DNA from: Clonostachys chloroleuca
Lineage: Eukaryota > Ascomycota > Sordariomycetes > Hypocreales > Bionectriaceae
Reading direction: 5' to 3'
Length of the DNA: 64,000 nt
NCBI GenBank assembly: GCA_037952775.1
Contig: JBANAY010000004.1
Coordinates: 1,612,001-1,676,000 of the forward strand
The position numbers were made by a program, and so were the translations under genes. Positions 34,401 through 43,964 of the stretch are shown here, one piece after another. The notes beneath the pieces are model-generated. The model saw only the letters and a program-made list of their open reading frames with translations. It was not told where the DNA came from and ran no database searches. How positions within the stretch are numbered: position 1 is the first letter of the stretch; each line of letters begins with the position of its first letter.

Positions 34401-35798
34401 GGAGGCTTGGGAAGCTCGAGGGGCGGACTTTGCCGAAAGTTTTGGCGTAGAAGCAGCCCCTTCGCCTTGACTTGACAACAGGCGGGCAAACTCTTGATCG
34501 GCTTTCTCCTGCTCCAGAATCTTCTCTTGGCGTACTTGCTCAGCCATGAACTCAGGGTCGATATCGCTAATATAGCGATTTGTTAGCCATCAAATCTCAT
34601 TACCGTCATAGTGATCGTGGTCGAGACTTACCCAGTGAGATCGATCACCTCTAGGTTATCAAAATCATAGGACGAACTAAAGCTTGTGGCAGGGTGGGGA
34701 GATGGTGTTGTACGACGCGACTTGTTTGCCTGGTAGGAAGAGTTGTCTCGATCTCGTTTTCTAGTTGGAAGAGAATATTGCGAAGCATTATGTTGGTCGC
34801 GTGTAGCCCCATGGGACGTAGATTCGGGGATGGATAGTGATGAGCCAGCAGGAGAATAATGCTGGGGCTCTGGGGTTGCTTCAACATTTGGCGTCAGTAC
34901 CGGGTAAAAAGGCAGCTGGTCGTAAGGGTACTGGGGCACAGGTGACGTGAATGTGAAAGACGGCATCTTTATTGATAGTTGAGTACCAAAAAACTTGAGG
35001 AGGGTGGTGGGTGCGCCAAGAGACAGTCTGGCGGCTTCGATCAAGAGATAGTCTCACTCAAGACTGAGGGAAGTAGACGATATCAAAGCACCAAATGGAA
35101 ACAAGTTTGAAACAGTATGAATTCCAGTGCAGAGGTACCGTCCAACTTTTCTGTGTGGGATAGGGGGCCCCAAGTCAACTGAACAAGCACTGGCTCATCT
35201 GTGGTGAGGACGGGGAATCTTTCTTTAAATAGGCGAAACTGACGGCAGGCAGCTTGTGGGGAAAGGCACAGGGAAAGAATAGGCACCAAAGAGCAGGTTT
35301 AGGGAAAGGCGCCAGCTTTCAGGATGCCTGCCTATGCTCACATGCGCATCAGTGGCCCATCAGTCACGGCTGAGTACAGGAGGCTTGGGCCGAGGCAAGG
35401 AGGTGATTGGATGTTGAACAGCGACTGCACGGAGCTCGCAAAATGAAAAAAGAAAGGTCAAGGGACAAGGCAAAAGTGTAAAGAGAAAGTTAAGGTATGC
35501 GAAGGAGAACAAGGGGTGGGAGAGCAAGGTTCATATCGAACTCGTGCTGCGTTCGACATACGTGTAATATCCACAACACAAGAATAAGAGCACACATACC
35601 TGGTTTCTGGTGGGAAGATGGTCTGGCTCCGTGGGAATTGCCCGGCTTCTTCGCTTCTTCCAAAAGAGCCGTAAGCCTGGCAATCTCGGCCATGATCCCC
35701 TCCCTCTCCTTTTCAACGTCGTCAAGAGTCTCTTCTTCTATGGAGTTCAGCATGACCTGCTGGATGGTCAGGTCATCCGAAATAGTGTCCACATCCAT
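31442..35798 (-). CDS. ULS1: SNF2-family ATPase with RING finger and SUMO-interacting motif (Uls1-type translocase)
   Basis: Proposed exons are 35798-35600, 35034-34632, 34566-33642, 33537-33043 and 32986-31442, about 1188 residues. Order of domains: an N-terminal acidic coiled segment (IEEETLDDVEKEREGIMAEI); SLGAPTTLLKFFGTQ; the hydrophobic-acidic VIDLTG (about 196-201), a good SUMO-interacting motif; Walker A DDMGLGKT (about 485-492); DEAQ box (about 615-618); a C3HC4 RING finger from ECPVCYDAV to ARCPVCRGTF (about 820-880); an acidic and lysine-rich insert; and the C-terminal helicase lobe (IIFSQWTLLLDLVE, VSLKAGNAGLNLADASRVI, QAVDRAYRIGQ). Family: Uls1/Rad5-like translocases that act on SUMO-marked chromatin and stalled DNA. 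The first exon is joined across a 565-bp intron on phase and family resemblance only; a shorter protein starting at ATG 34966 is possible. Nuclear. Confidence 0.85.
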
Positions 35799-37357
35799 GG
35801 TTGTTGATGCCCGAGATCACAACCCGCATAAGAACAGTGTGGCGCAACGCGGGACATCAGAAGGTGAGGCGAAGGGAAAACAAGCTGGTGTCCCTTGGTA
35901 CGAGGGTATACGCAGCCTTGAAACCAGTCGGCTAGGCGTGGGCGATGCAGAGCCCTTAGGCCGGGGGGTTCATACAACGCTCAGGACGGTGGGTTGGATG
36001 GCCTGCTGCAGATCGAGTCAAACACGGCCGAAGAAGGGACGAGATTGGCCAACTGATGGCTTACGGCCAACACAACACGCACGGCGACTTTGCTGCCAGC
36101 CCAGCTTATAGTTGCATAGGGGCACACACAGCAGGCAGTGGGCGTGGGCACAGGTTTCGTCGGAGGCAACCGAATTGACCCATGCGAGGTTACAGATTAG
36201 GTTGGATGAAGGTCCTGAGCGAACCGCGTGTCTTGATGGTCCGCCTTATTACGTTAATCGGAAAGAACGACCATTGATCCTGTCCAGGGGTGCGGGTAGC
36301 ACAGCCCGTAGGAACGCCCTTTGTAGTGGGGTCCCCTCTACAGTCTGCTACCTCTAGGTGCCTCCTCCACTGCGCAGAGCCGCCATGCGTCCATCCCCGC
36401 CCATTGAGAGGGCGACAACAGGGCCTGGAGAGGCATCCGCCCACTGCGCCCGGTGCTGCGGGAGCGCTGGCAGGGGAGCCGTCCCACAGTCACACCCCCC
36501 CCCCCACTTGAGCCCCTTACCAAAGTACCACCCGTGAATGGGTGCAGCTCCCCACAGCACACCCATTCACGACAGATACATTCACGATTGGCTGCCTGAT
36601 GAATACACCGATTGCAAAGAAAGCAATGTCTCGAGGTACCCGCGGGTAATATTGATGCGAACAAAGGCAATTTCTCGATATTTCTCGGGTTTGGCCCCTG
36701 CCAACATGGCACAGCTAGGCTATGGCGCTGCACCCACCAACTCAGGCATATGGACCGACCGGAAGACTATCAATAAACGAGGTTCCGTTCAGCTGCCAGC
36801 AGGTCGTAGAGCATTGATCAAAAAGTCAAAATCACGCCGAGCTTTTTTAACCAAAAGGCAAATGACTTGGAATATCAAGCCCAATACGGGAACATGCCTA
36901 GCTCCATCGACGCAAGAGCGTCGCAGCGATCCTCTATTGTGCATATTAGTGTGATAAGTGCAGAGCAAGATTTTTGCGGTAAATATCACAGCCGTAAGTA
37001 AGGCGTCCGAAGATGAGGCTGCCGCCGGAGCGATATCGCTTGTCAGCTGAGTACAGCAACCCTGTTTTATTTGTTTTGTTTTTTTTTGACAAATTATACC
37101 TTTCGTAAGTTGGCCATGCTGAACAATGCACGCCATCTACTGGTAGAAAGCTGGCACTTGATTATATATTTCCGATATATGATAGACAGATCCATTCCCA
37201 GAAACGCCATGCTGATGACAAAACCCAGTGAGCCTGACAGAAAGAAAGAAAAAGATGAGGGGTCCAAACAACTCTCAACAATGACCATATGCGGGGAATC
37301 GAGAAAACAAAACAAGGGATAAGAGATCGGGGAAGAGAAGGAAGCAGTCACAGGAGT
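35799..37357. other. 1.6-kb intergenic region
   Basis: Promoter of the SNF2/RING gene on the left and 3' region of the phosphodiesterase gene on the right. It holds a run of 11-12 C near 36495 and a 12-bp perfect hairpin at 36533-36571. No gene is recognised. Confidence 0.5.
36533..36571. repeat. perfect 12-bp inverted repeat (hairpin)
   Basis: CGTGAATGGGTG at 36533-36544 and its exact reverse complement CACCCATTCACG at 36560-36571, separated by 15 bases. A further ATTCACGA lies just after. No gene start is close on either strand. It could be a transcript hairpin, a binding site or a transposon scar. Confidence 0.55.
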
Positions 37358-39654
37358 TTAGCTGGACCCCGTAATTTTATGCCAGATACTTCCCACCTTG
37401 TGCTTTATCCAGGACCACAGCCCGTTCCCGCTAGAGTCATCATCCCCCTCATCCTTGTCTCCACCATCATCGTGCGACGGCTTGTCGGATCCTCCCTCCC
37501 CGGGATGATCTGGCTTCTTCGAATCCTCGTTGCTACCTGACGCCGTTGTGGTTGTTGGCTGTGGCTTCGCCGAGGTTGTTGGCTTCTCAGGAGCCTTGGT
37601 GGTCGTGACTGGGTCTTGGGGCACCTCGGGCGTGTCCTCGGGCTTGTGTATGCCAACAGTTTTCAGAGGCAGCCGTAGCGTTCCATTGTTGGGCGCAGGT
37701 TCGAGACCCAACGAATCGCACAACATGTTATATACTTCAATGTTTTCTAATATCCGATTGTTAGTATTGAGGGGTTTCGATGCGGCGAGCAAAACTTACG
37801 GAATACTTCAATCTCGCTATTCGAGGGGTGGGGGAACGCAGGACCACGTGCAATAAAGATTGCTCGCATCAGAGGATGCTCGTGGTCGTAGCCGTGAAGA
37901 CCATGGGGTTGGTAAGCGAGCCCCTTCGCCTTAGCTTCTGCAACGTTGAACTCCTTCTTGTGCACGATAGCCCACCCAGTCTCGGGGATGATCCACACGG
38001 GTGCAATGCGATGGTTCTTAGAAAAATGATATCGCTCAGGCATATCCTTGTCCCGGGCATACACTTCGAAGGGCGCACCAACTGCCTTTTTCTTGAGCTG
38101 TGCATAGAGCTGTTCTTCGTCACTAGGGTTTTTAGGTCGGAGGCCCACCAGGGGCCACCCATCGGTATGTTCAATCTCAATGGGGCCAACAAGATCCTCC
38201 AACTGCAGCACTCGTGACGTGTCCGTAGTTGCCATGCCATGGTCCGACACAACCATGACGTTGACAATGTGTGTCAGATTTCGTTGTTCGAGACCCTTGA
38301 AAATACCGTCAAGCATGTTGTCAACGCCCGAAATGGCTTCGAGAATCTCTGTGCTATTTGGACCGTAGCGGTGGCCATAGGCATCCACGTTAGGCACGTA
38401 TGCTGCAATCAGCTGGGGCCTTGTGTCCTCAACCCGAGCCGTCTTGTCATCCTTGCCAGGCATGTCCAGATATTCCATGATTCTAGATACTTTATTTCCG
38501 AGAAGCTCTTGACCATTGTACTTGTCAATGAAGCTAGGCTTGGCATGCATTACGTGTGCCTCACTTCCAGGCCACATGTGAATGGCAGCACGGGCGCCCT
38601 GTTGCTCAGCTGTTGTCCAAAAGGCCTCTCCACCCCACCACTTCGGGTCCAAACTTTGGCTCGGGTGTGTATAATAAAACTCCTCCTTCAGATCAGGATC
38701 CCAAAAGGTATTACCCACAATCCCGTGGCTCTCAGGGTAGAGTCCAGTCGCTAGAGTATAATGGTTGGGGAATGTGACGGAAGGGAAAGACGGAAGCATG
38801 TATTTGGGCGACACTCCTTCTTTGATGAATGCGTTGAGTCTCGGTGTGATCCCGCGTTGTAAGAAATCGGCTCTGAAACCGTCAAGACTGATGATAATCG
38901 TTGTGGGCGCAAAGAGCGCGGTTCCATTGCTAACGAGGTGATCCTTGTTCACGAATAGTGCAACGGGAGGTCCTAGTGGCGCACGCTTCGATAGATTCCA
39001 TGCAAGAAGGGCAAGGATTATGAAGCCAGCGGCAATCGAGGCATGGATGAATATCCATCTAGACCAACTCATTTGTAGTCGTCTGAATTTCTCATGCGAC
39101 ATCATACCAGCCATATCGTCGCTGTCGTCCCGGTCACTGCTCTCACCAGTAGAACTGCCCTCCTTAAGGCCACCTTCCTCGATCTCGTACATCAGATGCC
39201 CGTCTTCGCCATGGCTGGCTGCCTCGATAAGCCTGTCCTTCTTGGCCTTCCGGCGGGCCCTTCGACGCTTCCGTTTCTCTGCCAGCAGATCCACGGTCGA
39301 GCTGTTGGGGGACAAGGGCGAGGGAGAGAAGGGCGAAGTCATGCTTCCTCGACGGCCAAGCAAGCTCAACGGGTTTGGGACGTTGAGTCCCGAGCCCCTT
39401 CGTCGTTTCTCTTCCTTTTTCCGCGTATCGGTGACGAGCTTGTCAGTCTCCTCCTCCTCCATCAAAACGAGCCTGTCAGCATTCCGAAGCTCATGGCTGT
39501 TCCGCGCTCGAAGCTGAAGTTGATCATCGTCGCTATCGCTATCTTGGTCGCTTCGGGAGTGGATGGAGGATGCGTCGTCGTCGTATGCAATGGGCGACAG
39601 GAGGTTGTCTGTCGCTTTGCGCTCTACCTTCGAGCCGTGCGCCTGCAACGGCAT
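37358..39654 (-). CDS. type II membrane nucleotide pyrophosphatase/phosphodiesterase (NPP-type)
   Basis: Two exons, 39654-37800 and 37746-37358, give 747 residues. A long basic, Ser-rich cytoplasmic N-terminus (1-197) precedes one membrane helix (about 198-219, WIFIHASIAAGFIILALLAW), so the catalytic part lies outside the cytosol. The alkaline-phosphatase-fold domain starts with TTIIISLDGFRADFL (metal Asp258) and contains PSFPSVTFPNHY with the nucleophile Thr294, then VVSDHGMATTD and HGYDHEHPLMRAIF as metal sites. This matches fungal NPP/ENPP enzymes, which split nucleotide pyrophosphate or phosphodiester bonds and help scavenge phosphate. The second exon adds a Thr/Pro/Asp-rich tail ending in an amphipathic piece (GLWSWIKHKVGSIWHKI), which is unusual. 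The frame and the split Gln codon at the splice are clean. The exact substrate cannot be told from sequence. Confidence 0.9.
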
Positions 39655-40598
39655 CGTGATTGTCGGCTCCTCGCAGGTGATGGTCTGGAGGTGGGTATTG
39701 CGTATCGAGGGTTGAAGTTACCGCGACTCGGCACGTAAGGGGCGTTTCTTAGTGAATGGCCATCCAGGGGTTGATTGGTAGGTGGCAGGATGTGAGGCAC
39801 AGCGTAATATGAATCGAGGAAAAGAGATACATGTAGGTAATCAGGTGTGAAACCTAGCCTCAACAGCCTGGATGGAGTTGACGGAGAACAGGACAAAAAT
39901 GGTCGCTTCCAGGACCCTAGCAAATAGATGATGGATCACTTATCAATCCAATTCCAAACCTTAGGCGGGAGATCCACTTGTCTCTCCACAACGTCTGCGG
40001 TGTCAAGTGGGTGAAATAAAACGTGGCACACCAAAGCTCTTTCCGCGTGAGACAGGAACCTCGTTTTTTAACTAAACATAATATGAAGAGAATAATAAGA
40101 GAATAATAATCTATTCTATAATATTTAGCTTAATCTTGTATTCAGTACTAGGTTATTCATTGTGATATTGTGTTGAATTTCAGTACTGAACTACCTCGAT
40201 ATGCCATGTTTTATTTCACCCACTTAGGTGTCAATGGTTTGGTTTCAGCTGCCAATTCGCTCATTTGCTGCTAAATTGAGAAACGCACATACTAGCAACC
40301 CCCAACAATCACAGGTTACCCTATATCACTACCACATCTTGATGAAAAGAGAGACCATTACGATGAGAACATTCAACGCTTGGACTTTAATAGACAATCG
40401 ACTTCCGAATAGATATCCCAACCCAGAGCGAATAGATGGTCCAGGTACAAGAAACTTGTGGTGATTAATTAGTGTTCTATGTTGTCTTGTAAACATATCA
40501 ATCAGTCATACAGTGTCTGCTACTAGTAAAATAAAAGAACTGCCTGACAAAAAAAAGAAGAGAAGAAAAGTAGAGTCCACTTGCCACACTTCGCATAC
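39655..40598. other. intergenic region with MITE-like element
   Basis: Promoter of the phosphodiesterase gene, then the AT-rich element described separately, then the 3' region of the second zinc-cluster gene. No coding region is recognised. Confidence 0.5.
40005..40225. mobile_element. MITE-like element with 24-bp terminal inverted repeats
   Basis: A 221-bp AT-rich block bounded by 24-bp inverted repeats. The left arm, 40005-40028, starts AAGTGGGTGAAATAAAAC. The right arm, 40202-40225, ends TTTTATTTCACCCACTT. The arms differ at one base (CGTGG against CATGG), a C:G to T:A type change. The hexamer GGTGTC sits just outside both ends (39999-40004, and 40227-40232 after one extra A), which may be the target duplication. 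The core has no coding capacity. The structure fits a non-autonomous DNA transposon; the superfamily cannot be fixed from this copy. Confidence 0.75.
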
Positions 40599-41976
40599 CT
40601 AGGCTGCTATCAAAGCCGGGATTTGCAACGAACCACCTCTCGAAGCCAGAAAAGATTCCGTATCCTCCTTCCCCAGTATCGTGGTCAAGAGGAGGCGCCC
40701 AAACTCGTCTATCTCGTCAGCCCGGGCCTCCCTGAACACAGCCTGGAAATCTGCGTTCGATATCACGAGGTGCCTCCTCTCCTTCCATGCCCTGGCGAAG
40801 GTCAGGGGCCCATCCGCGTGCCACAGGTACGAGGATAGGGTGAACGTGTGGCACAGCCCCAGCCTTCCATCGCACTCGGTGACGGGCCCCGACAGCACCC
40901 GGTATATCTGCAGGAAGAAGAACGTAAACAGGAGCGTCCGCCGAGCCGACTCGTCAAAGACCCAGTCCTGCCAGAACTTGTTCACCTGCCCGATCGGCTC
41001 CAAGGACAGGTTGGCCCCGGTTGGCTTCTGAGGGTCACAGTCAAAGCTGACCAGGGGAATGAGAGCCATGGCACAGTCTTCGAGTGCTGACTGGGTGCGT
41101 TCTGCGGCAGCGCGGGCGGCAATGTCGCCGTCAAAGACACGAATGATGTGGTACAGCAGTAAGGCTTGCGTACGGGCCAGTAATCCTAGGGTATCGGAGG
41201 GCTCAGGCGTCGTAATAAGCTCGTTCACCTTAACTTCAATGGACCGCATGATAAAGGGGCCATTAATCTTATTCTTGGCGAGATAAAGAGCGCAGCATGC
41301 AACAGCGTCTGCCGTGTCAATGTAAGAATCTGCTAGGCTAAGACACAGGGACAGGCCAAGTGTGTTGACACGTACCTTGCATTGGGCGAGGCATTCCGCT
41401 TTTGTACAACCTGAAATGACACCAAGGAGTCTTCATCTCGCGTACCATCGATGCTGGCATCTTCTTGATCTCATCTAGGGCATACTGAAGTTTGTCTTGG
41501 TAGAGGGCTATTGGATCTATGTCTCTGTGTATGGGGGCTGCTAGCACGGATGGCTGATGGACTAGTCCCAGGTTCGTGTCTTCCATCGTGTCAAACATGG
41601 ATAGAAAACTTGGGTCTTGGTCAAAGTCCGTTGTATCAACCATGGGCATCAGCGTGTCGATACAAGAGGGAAACAAGCTCTCCCCAGAAGCGAACCCCGC
41701 ACATAGAGATTCCGCCGCCACGGGGGGCGACGGGATCCCGCCCGATAGATAGTTAAGGTCGGCCAAGCCAGTCGACGACGCGGGGGTAGGAATGGGTGCA
41801 GCGGAGGTTGGGGCCTTGCGGCGTTTGCGCGCCAGATACTCGCATTCAATACCACGCTGCGCGCAGCGCTGGCAGGTGGGATATACTGCATCGCATCTGC
41901 GCTTTGCTTTGATACATGCTGCGCAAGACTTCTGTCTAGGCGGAGGGTTATGGCGCTCCCGAGCGGTCTGGGACAT
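40599..41976 (-). CDS. Zn2Cys6 transcription factor divergent from NmrA-like gene
   Basis: Exons 41976-41376 and 41332-40599 give 444 residues. The start MSQTARERHNPPPRQ places the zinc cluster at residues 18-45 with perfect spacing, CX2CX6CX6CX2CX6C (SCAACIKAKRRCDAVYPTCQRC), followed by a basic ARKRRK. A Pro/Ala-rich linker leads to a helical regulatory part (ADAVACCALYLAKN, ALEDCAMALIPL, LLFTFFFLQIYRVLSG). The open frame continues upstream of 41976, but the sequence there does not look coding. The head-to-head NmrA-like gene starts 525 bp away, and the gap holds three CGG-N4-CCG inverted sites (42189, 42245, 42333), the kind of site a zinc-cluster dimer reads. So this protein may regulate itself and its neighbour; that is inference. 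An intron of only 43 bp is required, short but workable. Confidence 0.85.
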
Positions 41977-42188
41977 GGTGGATAGTGGGTGGCCAGTGTC
42001 AATGACCAGCCTCTGTCCCTGTGATGAGGAGACTCTTGGGGCGGAAGGTTTGTTGGCAGTTCTTGGGGAGGTATGATACTGCCACGACACATGTAAAGGA
42101 GGTTGAACGAGAGGGAGCATAGGAGGAATTGGCACAAGAAGGTCGGACGTAAGACAGTGGAGACGACGCATCTCTTCTGCGGTCGAGG

Positions 42189-42198
42189 CGGAACTCCG
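42189..42198. promoter_or_regulatory. CGG-N4-CCG site 1
   Basis: CGGAACTCCG, embedded in the longer inverted repeat GGCGGA-AC-TCCGCC. An inverted CGG pair is the usual target form of Zn2Cys6 dimers. A 4-base spacer is tighter than the well-known Gal4- or Ppr1-type sites. Confidence 0.5.
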
Positions 42199-42244
42199 CC
42201 TGCCCGCTCCACAATTGCCGATTACGCCGGCGGAGCGAGAGACT

Positions 42245-42254
42245 CGGAGTGCCG
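42245..42254. promoter_or_regulatory. CGG-N4-CCG site 2
   Basis: CGGAGTGCCG, 56 bases from site 1, with the same half-sites and spacer. A nearby CCGGCGG at 42227-42233 adds further half-sites. Confidence 0.5.
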
Positions 42255-42332
42255 CCTTTTCCCCCTTTCATGACCCGCCGTGATGGGGTATTGGCGGCAT
42301 GGAAGACCACCTGTGTAGAAACGATCTGTCGA

Positions 42333-42342
42333 CGGAGATCCG
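42333..42342. promoter_or_regulatory. CGG-N4-CCG site 3
   Basis: CGGAGATCCG, 88 bases from site 2 and about 160 bases before the NmrA ATG. All three sites share CGGA at the left arm. Confidence 0.5.
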
Positions 42343-42501
42343 GCAGGTTCATCCGCCTATGTTGGCGAACCTCCATCGGTAGTATAAGAAGAGTGCTGTT
42401 TGGAACCATTGCGTGATATCATTCATTGTTTTACAAGCTCAACACTTCCCTCAATAACTCGATACAAGTTAAAGACAATTTACAAGTCCCCTCAATTCAA
42501 A

Positions 42502-43434
42502 ATGAAACCCCAAGCTGTTTTCGTGTGTGGAGCAACTGGTACTCAAGGAGGCGCCTTGGCCAGACAACTCCTCTCAAAGGGAATCGCTGTCCATGCCGTG
42601 GCCCGGAACCTGGCCTCCCCCAAGGCGAAGGCCATTGAATCACAAGGCGCCAAGCTCTGGCACGGTGACTTTGACAATGAAAGTGCCCTGCGAGACGCTT
42701 TAGCGGGTACCGCAGCCGTCTTCCTCAACTTCATGCCCGACTTCAACGACGCATCCGCCAACCTCCGCCAGGCCAAGCTCATCATCCGCCTTGCGCAAGC
42801 CGCCGGAGTCACTCATGCCGTATGCAGCAGTGGCATGAAGCCCGATCGGCTGAAGGAGCTGCTGGTCGACGTGCCAGAGGACACCTTCTTCTCCCAGATC
42901 ATGCGTGTCAAACTCGACATCGAGAAGGAGGTCAGCCTCGGCTTCCAGACCTCCACCATCCTCCGACCGGGATTCTTCATGGCCAACTTCATGCAGCCCC
43001 TGGTCATGATGTATCCCGATCTCACCTCAACCGGAAAATGGACCACTGCCTTGCTCGCCGATACTCGGCTCACCCTGACCGACACGGAGACGATTGGCGT
43101 CTTCGCCGCAGCCGCCGTGCTTGATCCCGAGCGCTTCAACGGAAAGGACATTCATTTTTGTGACGAGCTCCTGACCACGGAGGAAATCGCTCAAAAGTTG
43201 AAGGCAGCCACGGGCAAGGACATCGAGAGGAGGACTTTGCCAGAGGAGGATGTCCAGGCGCAAAAGGAAGCAAACCCTTTTATTCGCGGACAGCTGGCTA
43301 TGAGAACCATGGCACGCGACGTGAGTATGGAGGAGATCAAAGGCTTCAACCTCCCCCTTAGCACATTTGATGCCTTTTTGACAAGAGAAAAGGAAACCCT
43401 CGATATCACCTTCGCCAACGTTCCCAAGGCTTAG
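42502..43434 (+). CDS. NmrA-like NAD(P)-binding protein
   Basis: Single exon, 310 residues, starting MKPQAVFVCGATGTQGGALA. The glycine-rich GATGTQG (10-16) is the dinucleotide-binding loop of the NmrA/HSCARG branch of atypical short-chain dehydrogenases. Later blocks also fit: GAKLWHGDFDN, AGTAAVFLNFMPDF, AGVTHAVCSSG and TSTILRPGFFMANFMQPL. The usual catalytic YxxxK is not evident, as expected for NmrA-type redox sensors that bind NAD(P) and act through partner proteins rather than by catalysis; some relatives are reductases. The gene shares its promoter with a zinc-cluster factor, which recalls the classical pairing of NmrA with a transcription factor (NmrA-AreA), although AreA is a GATA factor. 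An upstream in-frame ATG at 42400 adds 34 residues that look like leader. Confidence 0.88.
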   Translation: MKPQAVFVCGATGTQGGALARQLLSKGIAVHAVARNLASPKAKAIESQGAKLWHGDFDNESALRDALAGTAAVFLNFMPDFNDASANLRQAKLIIRLAQAAGVTHAVCSSGMKPDRLKELLVDVPEDTFFSQIMRVKLDIEKEVSLGFQTSTILRPGFFMANFMQPLVMMYPDLTSTGKWTTALLADTRLTLTDTETIGVFAAAAVLDPERFNGKDIHFCDELLTTEEIAQKLKAATGKDIERRTLPEEDVQAQKEANPFIRGQLAMRTMARDVSMEEIKGFNLPLSTFDAFLTREKETLDITFANVPKA

Positions 43435-43964
43435 ATAAGACAGATTTTATCCATCTGTTACAACCCATGCTAGCGATGGATGGGCTTAGATGCCGGCGGT
43501 GAAATTGAGCAACATCTCAAGTAGTTGGACTAAGAGCATGCTATAGAAAGCTACCTCAGATAGAAATGTGTCACGCCGATAACACCCCAGGAACTATTTG
43601 CTAGGTTTCAAAGGATTTCTTGTTTTGAAGTCACAACATGCGATTTGTAAAAGGATAGCGATATGATTACTTTTGAAGTATTTTCAACACGGACAGGGAC
43701 TGCCATTTTAATACAAAAAGATGAGCCTGATACCAAGAAGTCATCACTAATAGAGGTATTGTGGTCAAGTCAAACCCCTCAGAATCTCGTTTATTCCATT
43801 CATTTATGTCATGATCGCGATAGCGTCAAAAAAAAAAAAAAAAAATAACCCAATTGAAGAGATATTTTCCTCACCCATTATTCTCTAAGAAGCTTGAACC
43901 CCAAGTCCATGCTAAAATGTTAAAAAAAATTCATGTCGTACACGGTCGTTACTTAGTTTCGTGG
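43435..43964. other. intergenic, convergent 3' ends
   Basis: About 530 bp between the stops of the NmrA-like gene and the GH76 gene. AT-rich with an A run near 43830. No gene is recognised. Confidence 0.5.

Larger units (their letters stand above)
41977..42501. promoter_or_regulatory. shared divergent promoter, zinc-cluster factor / NmrA-like gene
   Basis: This 525-bp gap between two divergent ATGs must hold both promoters. It carries three CGG-N4-CCG inverted half-sites (listed separately), a GC-rich centre, and an AT-richer CT-containing leader before the NmrA ATG. Nothing else coding is seen. Confidence 0.6.
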
